From Bacteroidota bacterium (GTDB taxonomy: Bacteria > Bacteroidota > Bacteroidia > Bacteroidales > TTA-H9), in the NCBI GenBank assembly GCA_003250395.1, contig QKGM01000031.1, positions 1 to 64,000 on the forward strand: a stretch of DNA of 64,000 nucleotides, written 5' to 3'. The notes under the pieces are model-generated. The model searched no databases. It had not been told where the DNA came from and saw nothing but the letters and a program-made list of their open reading frames with translations. Below are positions 1 to 8,711 of the stretch, piece by piece (position 1 is the first letter of the stretch; every line of letters begins with the position of its first letter). Made by a program: the position numbers and the translations under genes.

Positions 1-789
1 AACAAAATTACCCGCTTTTTTAAATTATACAATAAAAATAATGTTAAAAAAACTTAAAATAATTTAACAAACCGAAGGACAAATTTAACAAAAAACCACT
101 GAAAATTAAACATACGTTGAATATGAACACGCAAGCTTACATAATACAAAACTATCCGTTATCGGTTAATTATAATTTTCTGGCTAACAAAAATCACTCC
201 TCCTGTTCAAAGCCAATGGATTCCAATAGACAGCCTTCGATTACCTGACAGAAAATTATTCAATCAGGTTGGATTAAAACAAAAGCACGATTTTATATTA
301 CAGAGTTTTTTAGGCACCATACCCGCCCCAACCATAGAATAAACAATGTTATTTATTGGCTCAGCCCTGATAGTTTTCTCCTCCTGACGCACTGGTTCAG
401 CCTGCCTGCAAATAATCACCTCCGGTATATTTTTCTTTTTTACCTCCGGATAATATGTTACGAACCGGATTAATTTAAGATACTATCGTGTAACTGAATG
501 AAAGTTACCAAATTTCATTAAAGTCCGGAGACGGACCGCAGATCAACCGTACATCAACCGTAGATCAAAGGTGTACCTCTGGTCTATATGCGGTTGTTTT
601 TCTCTTTATCATCGATGTTCCTTCTATTGATTGCATCCCCGAATAACACAAAATTTGTACCAGGATAAGAATCCCATTGCTAAAATCTCGAAGAAAACTG
701 ATACCCGACCAGGCTGTTTCGTAATGAAACGCCACTCCTCCGGCCACCATTTCAATAGCCTTCAGAAGCCATGAATAAAAACTAATACG
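1..789. other. AT-rich intergenic region with one 11-bp repeat element
   Basis: I see no convincing gene here. The sequence is AT-rich with stops in all frames. An open frame on the minus strand at 565-750 has no recognisable product and runs into the repeat element, so I do not call it. The only organised structure is the 11-bp tandem repeat at 531-574, followed by an inverted half-unit at 591-596. Confidence 0.6.
531..574. repeat. 11-bp tandem repeat element, locus 1
   Basis: Four consecutive 11-bp units: acggaccgcag (531-541), atcaaccgtac (542-552), atcaaccgtag (553-563) and atcaaaggtgt (564-574). An inverted half-unit cggttg follows at 591-596. The same architecture recurs at 14201-14277 and 60063-60126. 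All three copies are intergenic. The function is unknown. Confidence 0.8.
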
Positions 790-936
790 ATGAGAAAAAG
801 AAAACCCGAAACCTGCAGTCCATGTCGACTCCCGTGGGTTCTCTGTTTAGTAATAGCGCTACTGATATCCTGCGCCAGCCAATGCCAATGCCAATTCTTA
901 ATCCCTCAAGCGTTTGAAATAAGTGCCACTGCATAG
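790..936 (+). CDS. possible small lipoprotein-like ORF or truncated gene
   Basis: A 48-codon ATG frame encodes a basic start (MRKRK), a hydrophobic stretch (WVLCLVIALLIS) and a Cys in lipobox-like context (LLISCAS), then ends within a few dozen residues. Its tail contains a GCCAAT hexamer repeat and runs convergently into the last 31 bases of ispF. It could be the surviving signal peptide of a deleted exported protein, a very small lipoprotein, or chance. I do not recognise a family. The N-terminal charge and hydrophobicity pattern is the only support. Confidence 0.25.
   Translation: MRKRKPETCSPCRLPWVLCLVIALLISCASQCQCQFLIPQAFEISATA
877..896. repeat. GCCAAT hexanucleotide repeat (three units)
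   Basis: agccaatgccaatgccaatt holds three tandem GCCAAT hexamers. It is related to the longer GCCATA/GCCAAT tract at 3147-3248, so the same simple sequence occurs twice within 2.4 kb, both times beside gene ends. Confidence 0.6.
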
Positions 937-1385
937 GCAGCAATTCCTTCACCTGTTCCTGTAAATCCTAATGTTTCGGTAGTTGTAGCCTTCACCGAGA
1001 CGTCTGAAACTGCCACCCCGGCAGCCTGTGCTATATGCCTTTGCATGGCCTGAATGTAAGGGCTAATTTTAGGTGACTGAAGAACAACTGTACAATCAAT
1101 ATTTGAGATGTACCACTGATGTTCAGCCAGAAGTTCCACTACTTTGTGAAGCAACAGCAGGCTGCTGACACCTTTGTATCCCGGTTCTGTATCTGGAAAA
1201 TGAAATCCGATATCCCGCAGGCCGGCAGCACCCAACAGTGCATCACAAATGGCATGAGTTAACACATCTGCATCGCTGTGGCCTTCTGCCCCAAAGGAAG
1301 ATGGCACATCTACACCACCTATAATCAGCGGATTGCCTTCAACCAGCCGATGTACATCATACCCAAATCCAACTTTTATCTTCAC
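906..1385 (-). CDS. ispF: 2-C-methyl-D-erythritol 2,4-cyclodiphosphate synthase
   Basis: IspF converts CDP-methylerythritol 2-phosphate to the 2,4-cyclodiphosphate in the cytosolic MEP isoprenoid pathway. Visible family motifs are the metal-binding DVHR near the N-terminus, HSDADVLTHAICDALLGAAG, DIGFHFPDTEP, and the C-terminal TTTETLGFTGTGEGIAA. I choose the GTG at 1385 (protein VKIKVGFGYDVHR, about 159 residues, the usual length). The longer frame from 1442 would begin upstream of a good promoter whose -7 box lies at 1412-1419. dxr, an earlier step of the same pathway, is at 50.8 kb. Confidence 0.95.
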   Translation of the reverse strand: MKIKVGFGYDVHRLVEGNPLIIGGVDVPSSFGAEGHSDADVLTHAICDALLGAAGLRDIGFHFPDTEPGYKGVSSLLLLHKVVELLAEHQWYISNIDCTVVLQSPKISPYIQAMQRHIAQAAGVAVSDVSVKATTTETLGFTGTGEGIAAYAVALISNA

Positions 1386-1411
1386 TGGAGACTTGTTTCG
1401 AATCGTTTCAA

Positions 1412-1443
1412 CAAACTTACAAACAGAATTGGAATATACCAAA
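1412..1443 (-). promoter_or_regulatory. Bacteroidetes-type promoter for ispF
   Basis: On the minus strand, TTTG (plus-strand caaa at 1440-1443) is separated by 20 bases from TAAGTTTG (plus-strand caaactta at 1412-1419). This matches the known Bacteroidetes -33/-7 arrangement TTTG-N19-21-TAnnTTTG. The predicted transcript start near 1405 lies between the two candidate ispF starts and favours the GTG at 1385. Confidence 0.55.
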
Positions 1444-1856
1444 CCCGGCTTACATCTTCAAGTCTGATAAAAAGCAAACACAAATAATCAACAATTCTGA
1501 AGGGTTCTCTCCGCTGGTTTTACACTTTACCACATCATCACCGACACACTAAAATACTTCCAGTTAATTCACCAGGAAATATTACTTTGTTTCATAAAAA
1601 CCACCCTCATTGCAGAAAACCTTTTCAGAATAAGCGGTGCTTGTTAATATTATTAAAATCAGATATTAATTATCTTAATACCAGGGTTTTATCAGTCTTA
1701 AATTAAATTTGTACCGGAGTAGCTGGCTAAGGGAAACTTAATTAAAACAGGTCGACATTAACTAAAAACTCATAAACTTACACTTTAATTACAGAGCGGT
1801 CTCGGGTTGCAAATTATCTTTTTCAACAACCACTTTTACAACTGAAACCTTCTTCA

Positions 1857-1864
1857 TACCTTTG
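1857..1864 (+). promoter_or_regulatory. promoter -7 box upstream of the aminotransferase
   Basis: TACCTTTG matches the Bacteroidetes -7 consensus TAnnTTTG and lies 41 bases before the ATG at 1906. A clear -33 TTTG is not seen. The rest of the 1444-1905 intergenic region is AT-rich and shows nothing else. Confidence 0.4.
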
Positions 1865-1905
1865 TTTCCGAATCACCAACGGGCTTTCCCCTTAAAAACA
1901 CCACT

Positions 1906-3111
1906 ATGAATTATTTGTCCGACAGGGTTAACAATCTTTCAGAATCTGCTACACTTGCAATGACACGCCTGAGCCGTGAATTGATCAGCCAGGGTCACGA
2001 CATCATCAACCTCAGCATTGGAGAGCCGGATTTCAATACGCCGGAATTTGTCAAAGATGAAGCCAGGCTTGCACTTGATCAAAACTTTACTCACTACCCC
2101 CCCGTAAATGGATACCAGGAACTTCGTGAAGCCATTTGCAGAAAACTTCACCGCGACAATAATCTCGAATATAAGCCCGGCCAGATCATCGTCAGCACAG
2201 GAGCCAAACAGGCACTTGCAAACGCTGTACTGGCTCTTGTAAACCCGGGAGAAGAGGTCATTATGCCAACCCCCTACTGGGTTTCCTATTCTGAACTGGT
2301 AAAATTGGCTGAAGGGGTTTCAGTTCTGGTAAATGCAGACATCAGTACAAGATTCAAAATTACCGCTGCACAACTGGAGCAAGCAATTACGCCCAAGTCG
2401 AAGCTACTGATGTTCAACTCTCCCAATAATCCTTCAGGGGCTGTATACGATCTGGAAGAACTGAAGGCTCTGGCGGCAGTTATAGAGAAAAACCCTCAGC
2501 TATTCGTGATTGCAGATGAGATTTATGAGTATATCATCTTCGATGGGAAACATGAGAGTTTAGCGCAATTTGAATCCATTCGCGACAGGGTTATCATTGT
2601 CAATGGCGTTTCAAAAGGATATGCAATGACAGGCTGGCGTCTGGGCTATACTGCATCTAACCTTGAGATTGCGCAGGCAATCAATAAAATTCAGGGACAA
2701 ATCACTTCGGGTTCCAATTCTATAACGCAACGGGCCGCAATTAGCGCTATGGACCGTGCACCGAAGGATGTACCTGAGATGATTCAGATGATAGAAATTT
2801 TCCGTGAACGTCGCGATCTGCTCGTTAAATTACTTCGTCAAATACCCGGACTGAAGGTTGATTTGCCCGACGGCGCTTTTTACGTTTTCCCGGATATCAG
2901 CAGTTACCTTGGTAAAAAAACCAGTGATGGAGAAAGTATTGCTGATGACAATGCCCTGTGCATGTACTTGTTGAAAGAAGCCAGGGTAGCCCTGGTTCCG
3001 GGCAGTTCATTCGGCAATGACAAATGTATCCGTTTCAGTTATGCAACGTCAACCGAGAAAGTTGCAGAAGCTGCTGAAAGAGTAGCAAAGGCACTTGCCA
3101 AACTGGTATAA
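1906..3111 (+). CDS. PLP-dependent class I aminotransferase (aspartate aminotransferase type)
   Basis: Transfers amino groups between an amino acid (probably aspartate) and 2-oxoglutarate in the cytosol, using pyridoxal phosphate. The 401 residues fit the class I/II family. Motifs are the substrate loop SIGEPDFNTPEF near residue 37, SPNNPSGAVYD near 170, VIADEIYEYIIFDG near 200, the Schiff-base lysine in VSKGYAMTGWRLGY near 235, and the carboxylate-binding Arg in CIRFSYATS near the C-terminus. Substrate specificity cannot be settled from the sequence: aspartate, aromatic or alanine transaminase are all possible. It is likely monocistronic, because a long hexamer repeat separates it from rfaE1. 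Confidence 0.9.
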   Translation: MNYLSDRVNNLSESATLAMTRLSRELISQGHDIINLSIGEPDFNTPEFVKDEARLALDQNFTHYPPVNGYQELREAICRKLHRDNNLEYKPGQIIVSTGAKQALANAVLALVNPGEEVIMPTPYWVSYSELVKLAEGVSVLVNADISTRFKITAAQLEQAITPKSKLLMFNSPNNPSGAVYDLEELKALAAVIEKNPQLFVIADEIYEYIIFDGKHESLAQFESIRDRVIIVNGVSKGYAMTGWRLGYTASNLEIAQAINKIQGQITSGSNSITQRAAISAMDRAPKDVPEMIQMIEIFRERRDLLVKLLRQIPGLKVDLPDGAFYVFPDISSYLGKKTSDGESIADDNALCMYLLKEARVALVPGSSFGNDKCIRFSYATSTEKVAEAAERVAKALAKLV

Positions 3112-3146
3112 ACAACTACCGGACCTTATTAATAAAGTATTTCAGA

Positions 3147-3248
3147 AGCCAACGCCATAGCCATAGCCATAGCCATAGCCAATGCCAATGTCATAGCTAT
3201 AGCCATAGCTTTAGCGTTGGCTTTAGCTTTAGCCTTTGCATTAGCCAA
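3147..3248. repeat. GCCATA/GCCAAT hexanucleotide repeat tract
   Basis: About 100 bases of tandem hexamers (gccata x4, gccaat x2, then tagctt/tagcct variants). The outer arms agccaacgc (3147-3155) and gcgttggct (3214-3222) are perfectly inverted and could form a stem. The tract ends about 25 bases before the rfaE1 -7 box. The minus-strand reading frame across it encodes only Ala/Met/Lys-type low-complexity sequence and is not a gene. Confidence 0.75.
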
Positions 3249-3272
3249 TACCAGAGTCTTTAAATAAATAAG

Positions 3273-3280
3273 TACTTTTG
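3273..3280 (+). promoter_or_regulatory. promoter -7 box for the rfaE1-ubiE-porT operon
   Basis: TACTTTTG followed by CA matches TAnnTTTG, 14 bases before the rfaE1 ATG at 3295, a spacing common in Bacteroidetes. The hexamer repeat tract occupies the place where a -33 box and upstream elements would sit. Confidence 0.5.
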
Positions 3281-3294
3281 CAAAAAATCTCTTC

Positions 3295-4308
3295 ATGACA
3301 TACAACGAGCAATGGTATCGCGAGCTGTTTAAGAAGTTTAATGACCTCAGGGTGCTTATCATAGGTGATGTAATGATCGATGCATATATCTGGGGGCACG
3401 TAGACAGGATATCTCCTGAAGCGCCGGTCCCTGTTGTCATGGTTGGTAGAAAATCCTCCAGGCTCGGTGGAGCTGCCAATGTAGCCCTTAACATAAAGTC
3501 AATGGGTGCTATTCCGTTGCTCTGCTCCGTGGTAGGTGATGACCTTCGTGGTGATGAATTTACTCATCTATTGCATGACGAAACGATTTCATCAGATGGA
3601 ATCATTCGCAGCAGCAACCGCCAGACCACGATAAAAAGCAGAATTATCGGCAACAATGTTCAGATGTTACGTGTTGATGAAGAGGCCATCCACCCTCTCA
3701 TAGAAGAAGACGAGGCAAGACTTCTTCAAATTGTCAGCCATATGCTGATAAGCAAGAAGCCACATGCCATCATTTTCCAGGATTATGATAAAGGTGTTCT
3801 CACACCAACGCTGATCAGAGAAATAATAAAAAAAGCCAAAGAGGCTGGTATCCCTGTCACTGTAGACCCAAAGAAAAATCAATTCCGGGCATACAAGGGA
3901 GTCACGTTGTTTAAACCCAACTTCAAAGAATTGCGTGAAGGTACGGGGGCTCAATTGCCTAAGGGATTCTCGGCTCAGTTTGAAGATACCGTAGTTCGGC
4001 TGTGCAGAGAGATGAATGCCTCACAGATAATGGTAACCCTATCGGAAGATGGAGTATATTATTGCCAGGATAATGGCACCAACATAGAATCGGGGCATCT
4101 TCCAGCCCATCGCCGAAAAATTGCGGATGTATCGGGCGCTGGTGATACCGTAATCAGTGTTGCTACCTTATGCCTTGCTGCCGGGTGTACTCTTTCTTGC
4201 ACAGCCAATCTGGCTAATCTGGCAGGCGGAATTGTATGTGAAGAAGTGGGTGTAGTACCTGTTAAATCAGCCAGATTGCTTGACGAAATAATCAGACTAT
4301 TTGCCTGA
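3295..4308 (+). CDS. rfaE1: D-glycero-beta-D-manno-heptose-7-phosphate kinase (RfaE domain I)
   Basis: PfkB/ribokinase-family sugar kinase that phosphorylates heptose 7-phosphate at C1 for lipopolysaccharide inner-core ADP-heptose synthesis. The 337-residue protein shows GGAANVALNIKSMGA near residue 57, the VDPKK and FKPNFKEL segments in the middle, and the catalytic/anion-hole motif DVSGAGDTVIS near 280. It corresponds to the N-terminal half of E. coli HldE. The cytidylyl/adenylyltransferase half is absent, so the step is presumably encoded separately. The gene is followed after five bases by ubiE, suggesting co-transcription. Confidence 0.88.
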   Translation: MTYNEQWYRELFKKFNDLRVLIIGDVMIDAYIWGHVDRISPEAPVPVVMVGRKSSRLGGAANVALNIKSMGAIPLLCSVVGDDLRGDEFTHLLHDETISSDGIIRSSNRQTTIKSRIIGNNVQMLRVDEEAIHPLIEEDEARLLQIVSHMLISKKPHAIIFQDYDKGVLTPTLIREIIKKAKEAGIPVTVDPKKNQFRAYKGVTLFKPNFKELREGTGAQLPKGFSAQFEDTVVRLCREMNASQIMVTLSEDGVYYCQDNGTNIESGHLPAHRRKIADVSGAGDTVISVATLCLAAGCTLSCTANLANLAGGIVCEEVGVVPVKSARLLDEIIRLFA

Positions 4309-4313
4309 CCAAT

Positions 4314-5045
4314 ATGAATAAAAACCTCCCCGCTTCACATCATTCAAAAGAGAAAAACGGTGTAAAAGCCATGTTTGATGCCATAGCTCCACGTTACGAC
4401 CTTCTAAACCATATACTCTCGCTTGGAATTGATCGGGGATGGAGAAAACTCCTGGCTCTCAGACTGGCTCGCATACAACCACTGAAAGTGATCGACGTCG
4501 CCACGGGAACAGCAGACCTGGCTTTAATAGTTGCTAAAAACACAAACGCTGTAGTAACTGGGGTAGATATTTCGCAAGGGATGATCACTATTGGAAAGGC
4601 TAAAGTAACTGACGCCGGCCTTTCAGAACGAATCACTTTAATTGAAGCAGATAGCGCATCTCTGCCTTTTGAAGATAATTACTTCGATGCTGCCACAGTA
4701 GCATTTGGAGTAAGGAATTTTGAAAACACAGTAGAAGGATTAACCGATATGTGCAGAGTTATTAGGCCAGGAGGATTAATTAGTGTGCTTGAATTTTCTT
4801 CACCTCGTGGCTTAATGGGAGTACTTGCAAGATTTTACATGCGCCGCATAATGCCGTTGATTGGAGGAATTATAAGCGGACACCCCTCTGCATACACTTA
4901 TCTTCCAGAGACAGCACTTGCTTTCCCCGAAGGCGAAGATTTTGCAGCACTCCTCCGTGAAGCAGGATTCAATAATATTTCCATCACTCCACTCACCTTC
5001 GGAATCGCGACACTATATGAAGGGCATAAGCCGGCAGTAAAATAA
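4314..5045 (+). CDS. ubiE: demethylmenaquinone methyltransferase
   Basis: Class I SAM-dependent methyltransferase that makes menaquinone from demethylmenaquinone at the cytoplasmic membrane face (also called MenG). Motifs are FDAIAPRYDLLNHILSLGID near residue 23, SAM motif I DVATGTADLAL near 62, FGVRNFENTVEGL near 132, and VLEFSSPRG. The 243-residue length is typical. It begins five bases after rfaE1 and precedes porT by 42 bases. The ubiE-porT pairing is common in Bacteroidetes. Confidence 0.93.
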   Translation: MNKNLPASHHSKEKNGVKAMFDAIAPRYDLLNHILSLGIDRGWRKLLALRLARIQPLKVIDVATGTADLALIVAKNTNAVVTGVDISQGMITIGKAKVTDAGLSERITLIEADSASLPFEDNYFDAATVAFGVRNFENTVEGLTDMCRVIRPGGLISVLEFSSPRGLMGVLARFYMRRIMPLIGGIISGHPSAYTYLPETALAFPEGEDFAALLREAGFNNISITPLTFGIATLYEGHKPAVK

Positions 5046-5087
5046 ACAAACATCTGAGGCGTTTATCAGAAAACTGAAACAAAATTC

Positions 5088-5870
5088 ATGCAATCCCCCC
5101 ATTCTGGCATACACCGTTTTTATATCCTCACCCTGTTATTGGTGCTATCTGTATCAACAATTATGGGACAGAAACCTGTTAAGGTACCCAACCTGCCTAA
5201 ATTCGACCTAGCAAAGAAGCATTTTGGATTCTACCTGGGGGGTAACCAGATGTTCTTTACCATTAAACAGGCTGAAGGTTTTCAGAATGTGGTTTATCAA
5301 AAAGAACAGCTAGGGGATGTCATAGCAGATTCTGCCCGCATCCTGGGTATCGAATCCAAGCCTATACCAGGCTTTGTAATTGGTATTGTGGGGAATTTAC
5401 GACTGGGTGATTACTTCGACCTGCGCTTTTTGCCCGGCCTCCAATTCGGAGAACGCCAGATAGCATACAACCTTGAGCAATATAGACGTGGAGATACTCT
5501 TTATGGTGAAGTTCAAAAAAATATTCCAACGACAAACATTGACTTTCCGTTATATATCAGATACAAATCAGCCCGGATACATAACTTCAGAACCTATATT
5601 TTCGCAGGGGTTTCATATAAAATTGACCTCTCTTCTCAGGCCAAAAACAAAGATGAGAATCAAGAAGTTACCGTCAAACTAGAACAATCTGACCTCAATT
5701 TTATGGGAGGAGTGGGATTCGATTTTTATACTGTATATTTCAAAATGGGGATTGAACTATCAATGGCATATGGCACCCGCGACCTGTTACATCGTGATCA
5801 GACACTCTATACCCAGAGTATTGAAAAAATATCTTCTAAAATTTTTCAGCTGAGCTTCACATTTGAGTGA
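5088..5870 (+). CDS. porT: type IX secretion system outer-membrane protein PorT
   Basis: PorT-family beta-barrel needed for T9SS export across the outer membrane. The 260-residue protein has a signal peptide (hydrophobic YILTLLLVLSVSTIMG, cleaved near GQK). Alternating beta-strand sequences follow, such as FGFYLGGNQMFFTIK, FVIGIVGNLRLGDYFDLRF and FRTYIFAGVSYKID, and it ends on a C-terminal aromatic strand (FQLSFTFE). Its position directly after ubiE supports the family call. Related partners in the window are sprE at 53-56 kb and a sorting-domain cargo at 19.4-20.7 kb. Confidence 0.88.
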   Translation: MQSPHSGIHRFYILTLLLVLSVSTIMGQKPVKVPNLPKFDLAKKHFGFYLGGNQMFFTIKQAEGFQNVVYQKEQLGDVIADSARILGIESKPIPGFVIGIVGNLRLGDYFDLRFLPGLQFGERQIAYNLEQYRRGDTLYGEVQKNIPTTNIDFPLYIRYKSARIHNFRTYIFAGVSYKIDLSSQAKNKDENQEVTVKLEQSDLNFMGGVGFDFYTVYFKMGIELSMAYGTRDLLHRDQTLYTQSIEKISSKIFQLSFTFE

Positions 5871-6142
5871 GCATTGATATTATATCACAGGATCAGATTC
5901 TCCGGTCACAGGATACCATATATTTCATCCATTGACCTTATATCCATTCAACTTATTGCTATTTGCATCTGGTCAAATGTTACTCCACTGTTAAACCTGT
6001 AATCTGTGTATAAACGGTTTACCTTTTTATATCTGGTAAGAAGGTATATAAAAGTCATTAACTAAATATGAACTGTTTTTATCAGGAGTCAATCACTGTA
6101 TATTGAATAAATTATTACGACCTTCGCAAAAAAAAACAGACT

Positions 6143-6829
6143 ATGGCACAAAACATCACCGATACTGATTTATTTGACCAGTTAAGAAACAAGGCACTTC
6201 TGAAGCAATTGGTATACAATAACACCTACACCACTTTCAGGTTATTGAAATCGGTAATCAGAGAATTGACTGATAAATATCAAAACGAAGCAGATGTTGT
6301 CGGTCAACGTATAACCTTTGAGTATCGTGACAAGGGAGAGTTTCAGGTTGAACTTAAATTTGGAGGTGATATTCTGATTTTCCTGATGCATACAAACGTA
6401 TTTGAATTCTCGCGTGACCATGAAGTCATGAAAACCGGCTATATCCGTGAAGACAAAGAAAGGTCATATTGCGGTGTTATCCAGATTTATAATTTTCTTG
6501 CCGACTCATTCAAATATAACCGTGAAAATGACCTCGGTTACATGATCGGAAGGTTGTTTATTAATAAAGATCAGCATTACTTCATTGAAGGCAAACGGGA
6601 AATCGGGTACCTGTACAATAATTTCGAACAAGCACAAATTACCAGGGAATCTGCTACCGAAATAATCAAATCTGCAATCCTCTACACTATCAATTTTGAT
6701 CTGCTGGTTCCCCCGTTCGATGAGGTGAAAATTGCGAATGTAGCCATGATCCAGTCTGCTATTGAAAGCATGAAAATGATGACTGGTAAACGTCTCGGCT
6801 TTAAATTTCAGGCTGACCTGAAGGAATAA
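6143..6829 (+). CDS. conserved hypothetical protein, 228 aa
   Basis: I do not recognise a family. The protein is soluble-looking, with no signal peptide or membrane segment, mixed alpha/beta, with a charged N-terminal helix region (FDQLRNKALLKQLVYNN) and a middle rich in beta-prone segments (GEFQVELKFGGDILIFLMHT). It contains no obvious catalytic signature. Codon use resembles its neighbours and the frame is clean with an ATG about 270 bases after porT, so I think it is a real gene. It stands alone between porT and a convergent beta-barrel gene. Confidence 0.8.
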   Translation: MAQNITDTDLFDQLRNKALLKQLVYNNTYTTFRLLKSVIRELTDKYQNEADVVGQRITFEYRDKGEFQVELKFGGDILIFLMHTNVFEFSRDHEVMKTGYIREDKERSYCGVIQIYNFLADSFKYNRENDLGYMIGRLFINKDQHYFIEGKREIGYLYNNFEQAQITRESATEIIKSAILYTINFDLLVPPFDEVKIANVAMIQSAIESMKMMTGKRLGFKFQADLKE

Positions 6830-6958
6830 GGTTTTTTACTTGAATTTTCCAGGAATTAAAGATCTTACAGGTTAAAACTTATCAAGACACAAAGTTTTTC
6901 CTGAAAGTTTTCAGTGTTGTATGTCATTCAGGATGAATATCACAATCACAATACAGGC

Positions 6959-8476
6959 TTACCATATCATATAAATCACTGATGCAGAATAACTCAGGTA
7001 AAACAATTTATCATCAGTCGTTTTATCCTGAAGAGCTGGACGGTAACCAGATACCTGATACTCCATGTTGGTTGTCTGATGATTGGTTTCATAATTAATA
7101 CTTGCATTCAGGTTGAATCGCAGCGACGGTGATAAATAATATTGAAATACAGTATTGGCTCCAAGGTTCCAGTTTAACTCCTCCAATTGAAATTTTTCAG
7201 AGAGTGATCCAAGTGGTTCATCATCAGACTTCACTGACTGCCATTCAATACTTCCTTTTACAGAAAACTTAATACTGGTTCTGGTGTCCGGGTAATACCC
7301 ATAGCCAAATAGTGTTGACAACAAGGCAAATGGAGATAATCCGGCATCATAATGACTGGTGGCCTCAGTTGTGCGCAGGCCTCCCCTTGCACTGACCGAG
7401 AAACTTCGCTGCCATTCCATATTGATTGGTTTTTCAGAAATAAAGCCGGCAATCAGATCAAAATTCAGGAAATGATCTTCAGTTACTGAATCAATTGTAA
7501 CGGTGTCTCCAATCGACGCCTGATCAATGATCTTTGAATCCAGACGAGACCAGGTTATCCCCGGGGAAATTCCAAGATAAAACCGGTTTCCGCTCAACCT
7601 GCCCGGCCTGTTGCTATAAATCCAGACATCATTAATAGCTGAAAAGGCAGCTATATCATCCTTACTGATGATCCCCGAAACCCGAAGAGCCGAATCAAGT
7701 GCAGTCAGGTCGGACACAAGTCTGAACCTGTTATCAAACGAGCGGCTATTTCGTAAACGGGCTACCAAATCACTAAAATCTTTTATGTCATGCGTTGTTG
7801 GTAACACTGTCAGCCTGTTGTTCCTCTGTAAAGCCCTTAACAAGTGGACAGCAAGCCAGGCATTGGATGTCTCTTCAATACGACCCAAACCAATAGAGAT
7901 ATCGGGTTGAACAAACACACCAACAAAAGTACTTCGGTTCTCATTACCGTATGAGCTCAAACCGGATAATTCAGATTTCGAAGATTCTCTTTTGTATGAC
8001 AGATAGGTATTCAATCCGATGCCAAGGTATTTGTTACCTCTATAAAATCTGGTATGGTTGTCATAATTCAGATTTGCCCCTCCCGAAAAAGTGTTTTCAG
8101 TTGCTTTATAGCCATCATATTCTCTGGAAGAATTCCATGCGTTAAATCCACCAAGTAATTGCCAGGAGGTTTGTTGCTGCCGATGAAGCGTGTTATGTAT
8201 GCTGAAAGACGAAAAAGATATATCGGGGCTTAAGTTGTTCGTGGTCGACTTATCAGAGTAAGAATAAGAGTCTGAAGACCGGTGTGAGAAATCGCCTGTA
8301 AAATGAAACAAGGCTTCAAATTCACGGTAATGGTATTCAGGATTAACATAGTCCTTAAGGTTATAATTCAGAGAATCCTTCAACTGATAGGCCCCAGGTG
8401 TATACTCCTTCCATTGACCATAGACACTGGAAAAACTAATTAAACCGATAAATAACAGCCATTTTCTCATTATCAA
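6959..8476 (-). CDS. putative outer-membrane beta-barrel protein, 505 aa
   Basis: Encodes an N-terminal signal peptide (MRKWLLFIGLISFSSVYG, cut before QWKEY), then a long run of amphipathic beta-strand-like segments rich in aromatic, Ser, Thr and Asn residues (for example FYLGISPGITWSRLD, FSVSARGGLRTTE, FYRGNKYLGIGLNTYLSY). The last strand ends in Trp (LSYSASVIYMIW). This pattern suggests an outer-membrane barrel. No named family is recognised. It is convergent with the preceding hypothetical gene and divergent from the E1 alpha gene, so it is probably a single-gene unit. Confidence 0.75.
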   Translation of the reverse strand: MIMRKWLLFIGLISFSSVYGQWKEYTPGAYQLKDSLNYNLKDYVNPEYHYREFEALFHFTGDFSHRSSDSYSYSDKSTTNNLSPDISFSSFSIHNTLHRQQQTSWQLLGGFNAWNSSREYDGYKATENTFSGGANLNYDNHTRFYRGNKYLGIGLNTYLSYKRESSKSELSGLSSYGNENRSTFVGVFVQPDISIGLGRIEETSNAWLAVHLLRALQRNNRLTVLPTTHDIKDFSDLVARLRNSRSFDNRFRLVSDLTALDSALRVSGIISKDDIAAFSAINDVWIYSNRPGRLSGNRFYLGISPGITWSRLDSKIIDQASIGDTVTIDSVTEDHFLNFDLIAGFISEKPINMEWQRSFSVSARGGLRTTEATSHYDAGLSPFALLSTLFGYGYYPDTRTSIKFSVKGSIEWQSVKSDDEPLGSLSEKFQLEELNWNLGANTVFQYYLSPSLRFNLNASINYETNHQTTNMEYQVSGYRPALQDKTTDDKLFYLSYSASVIYMIW

Positions 8477-8711
8477 AACATTTCATTAAAACCCGGGATT
8501 AGATACCCCAGCAGAGATGGGTCAAAAGTAGTAAAAAAGCAAATGGTGCAATATAGTACTTATCTAGGTTTACTCTACTTAGACCTGTGAACATTCATTA
8601 CATCGGGTTGTTTATATAGAAGAATTCCAAACAAGAATTGATTCAGTTTTCCAATCATCAAGTTTTGAGGAGTTTAAATCAAGATAAATACTTAAAATCC
8701 GTTATATTACA

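Noticed and set aside
531-574. 11-bp arrays as CRISPR repeats
   Set aside because: Units are contiguous with no spacers, are only 11 bp long, and have no cas genes nearby.
565-750. Minus-strand 61-residue frame upstream of ispF
   Set aside because: It runs into the 11-bp repeat element, has no recognisable motif and no promoter or RBS support.
3129-3494. Minus-strand 121-residue frame overlapping rfaE1 and the hexamer repeat
   Set aside because: Half of it is Ala/Met/Lys low-complexity translation of the simple repeat and the rest is the shadow of rfaE1. No family similarity is apparent.
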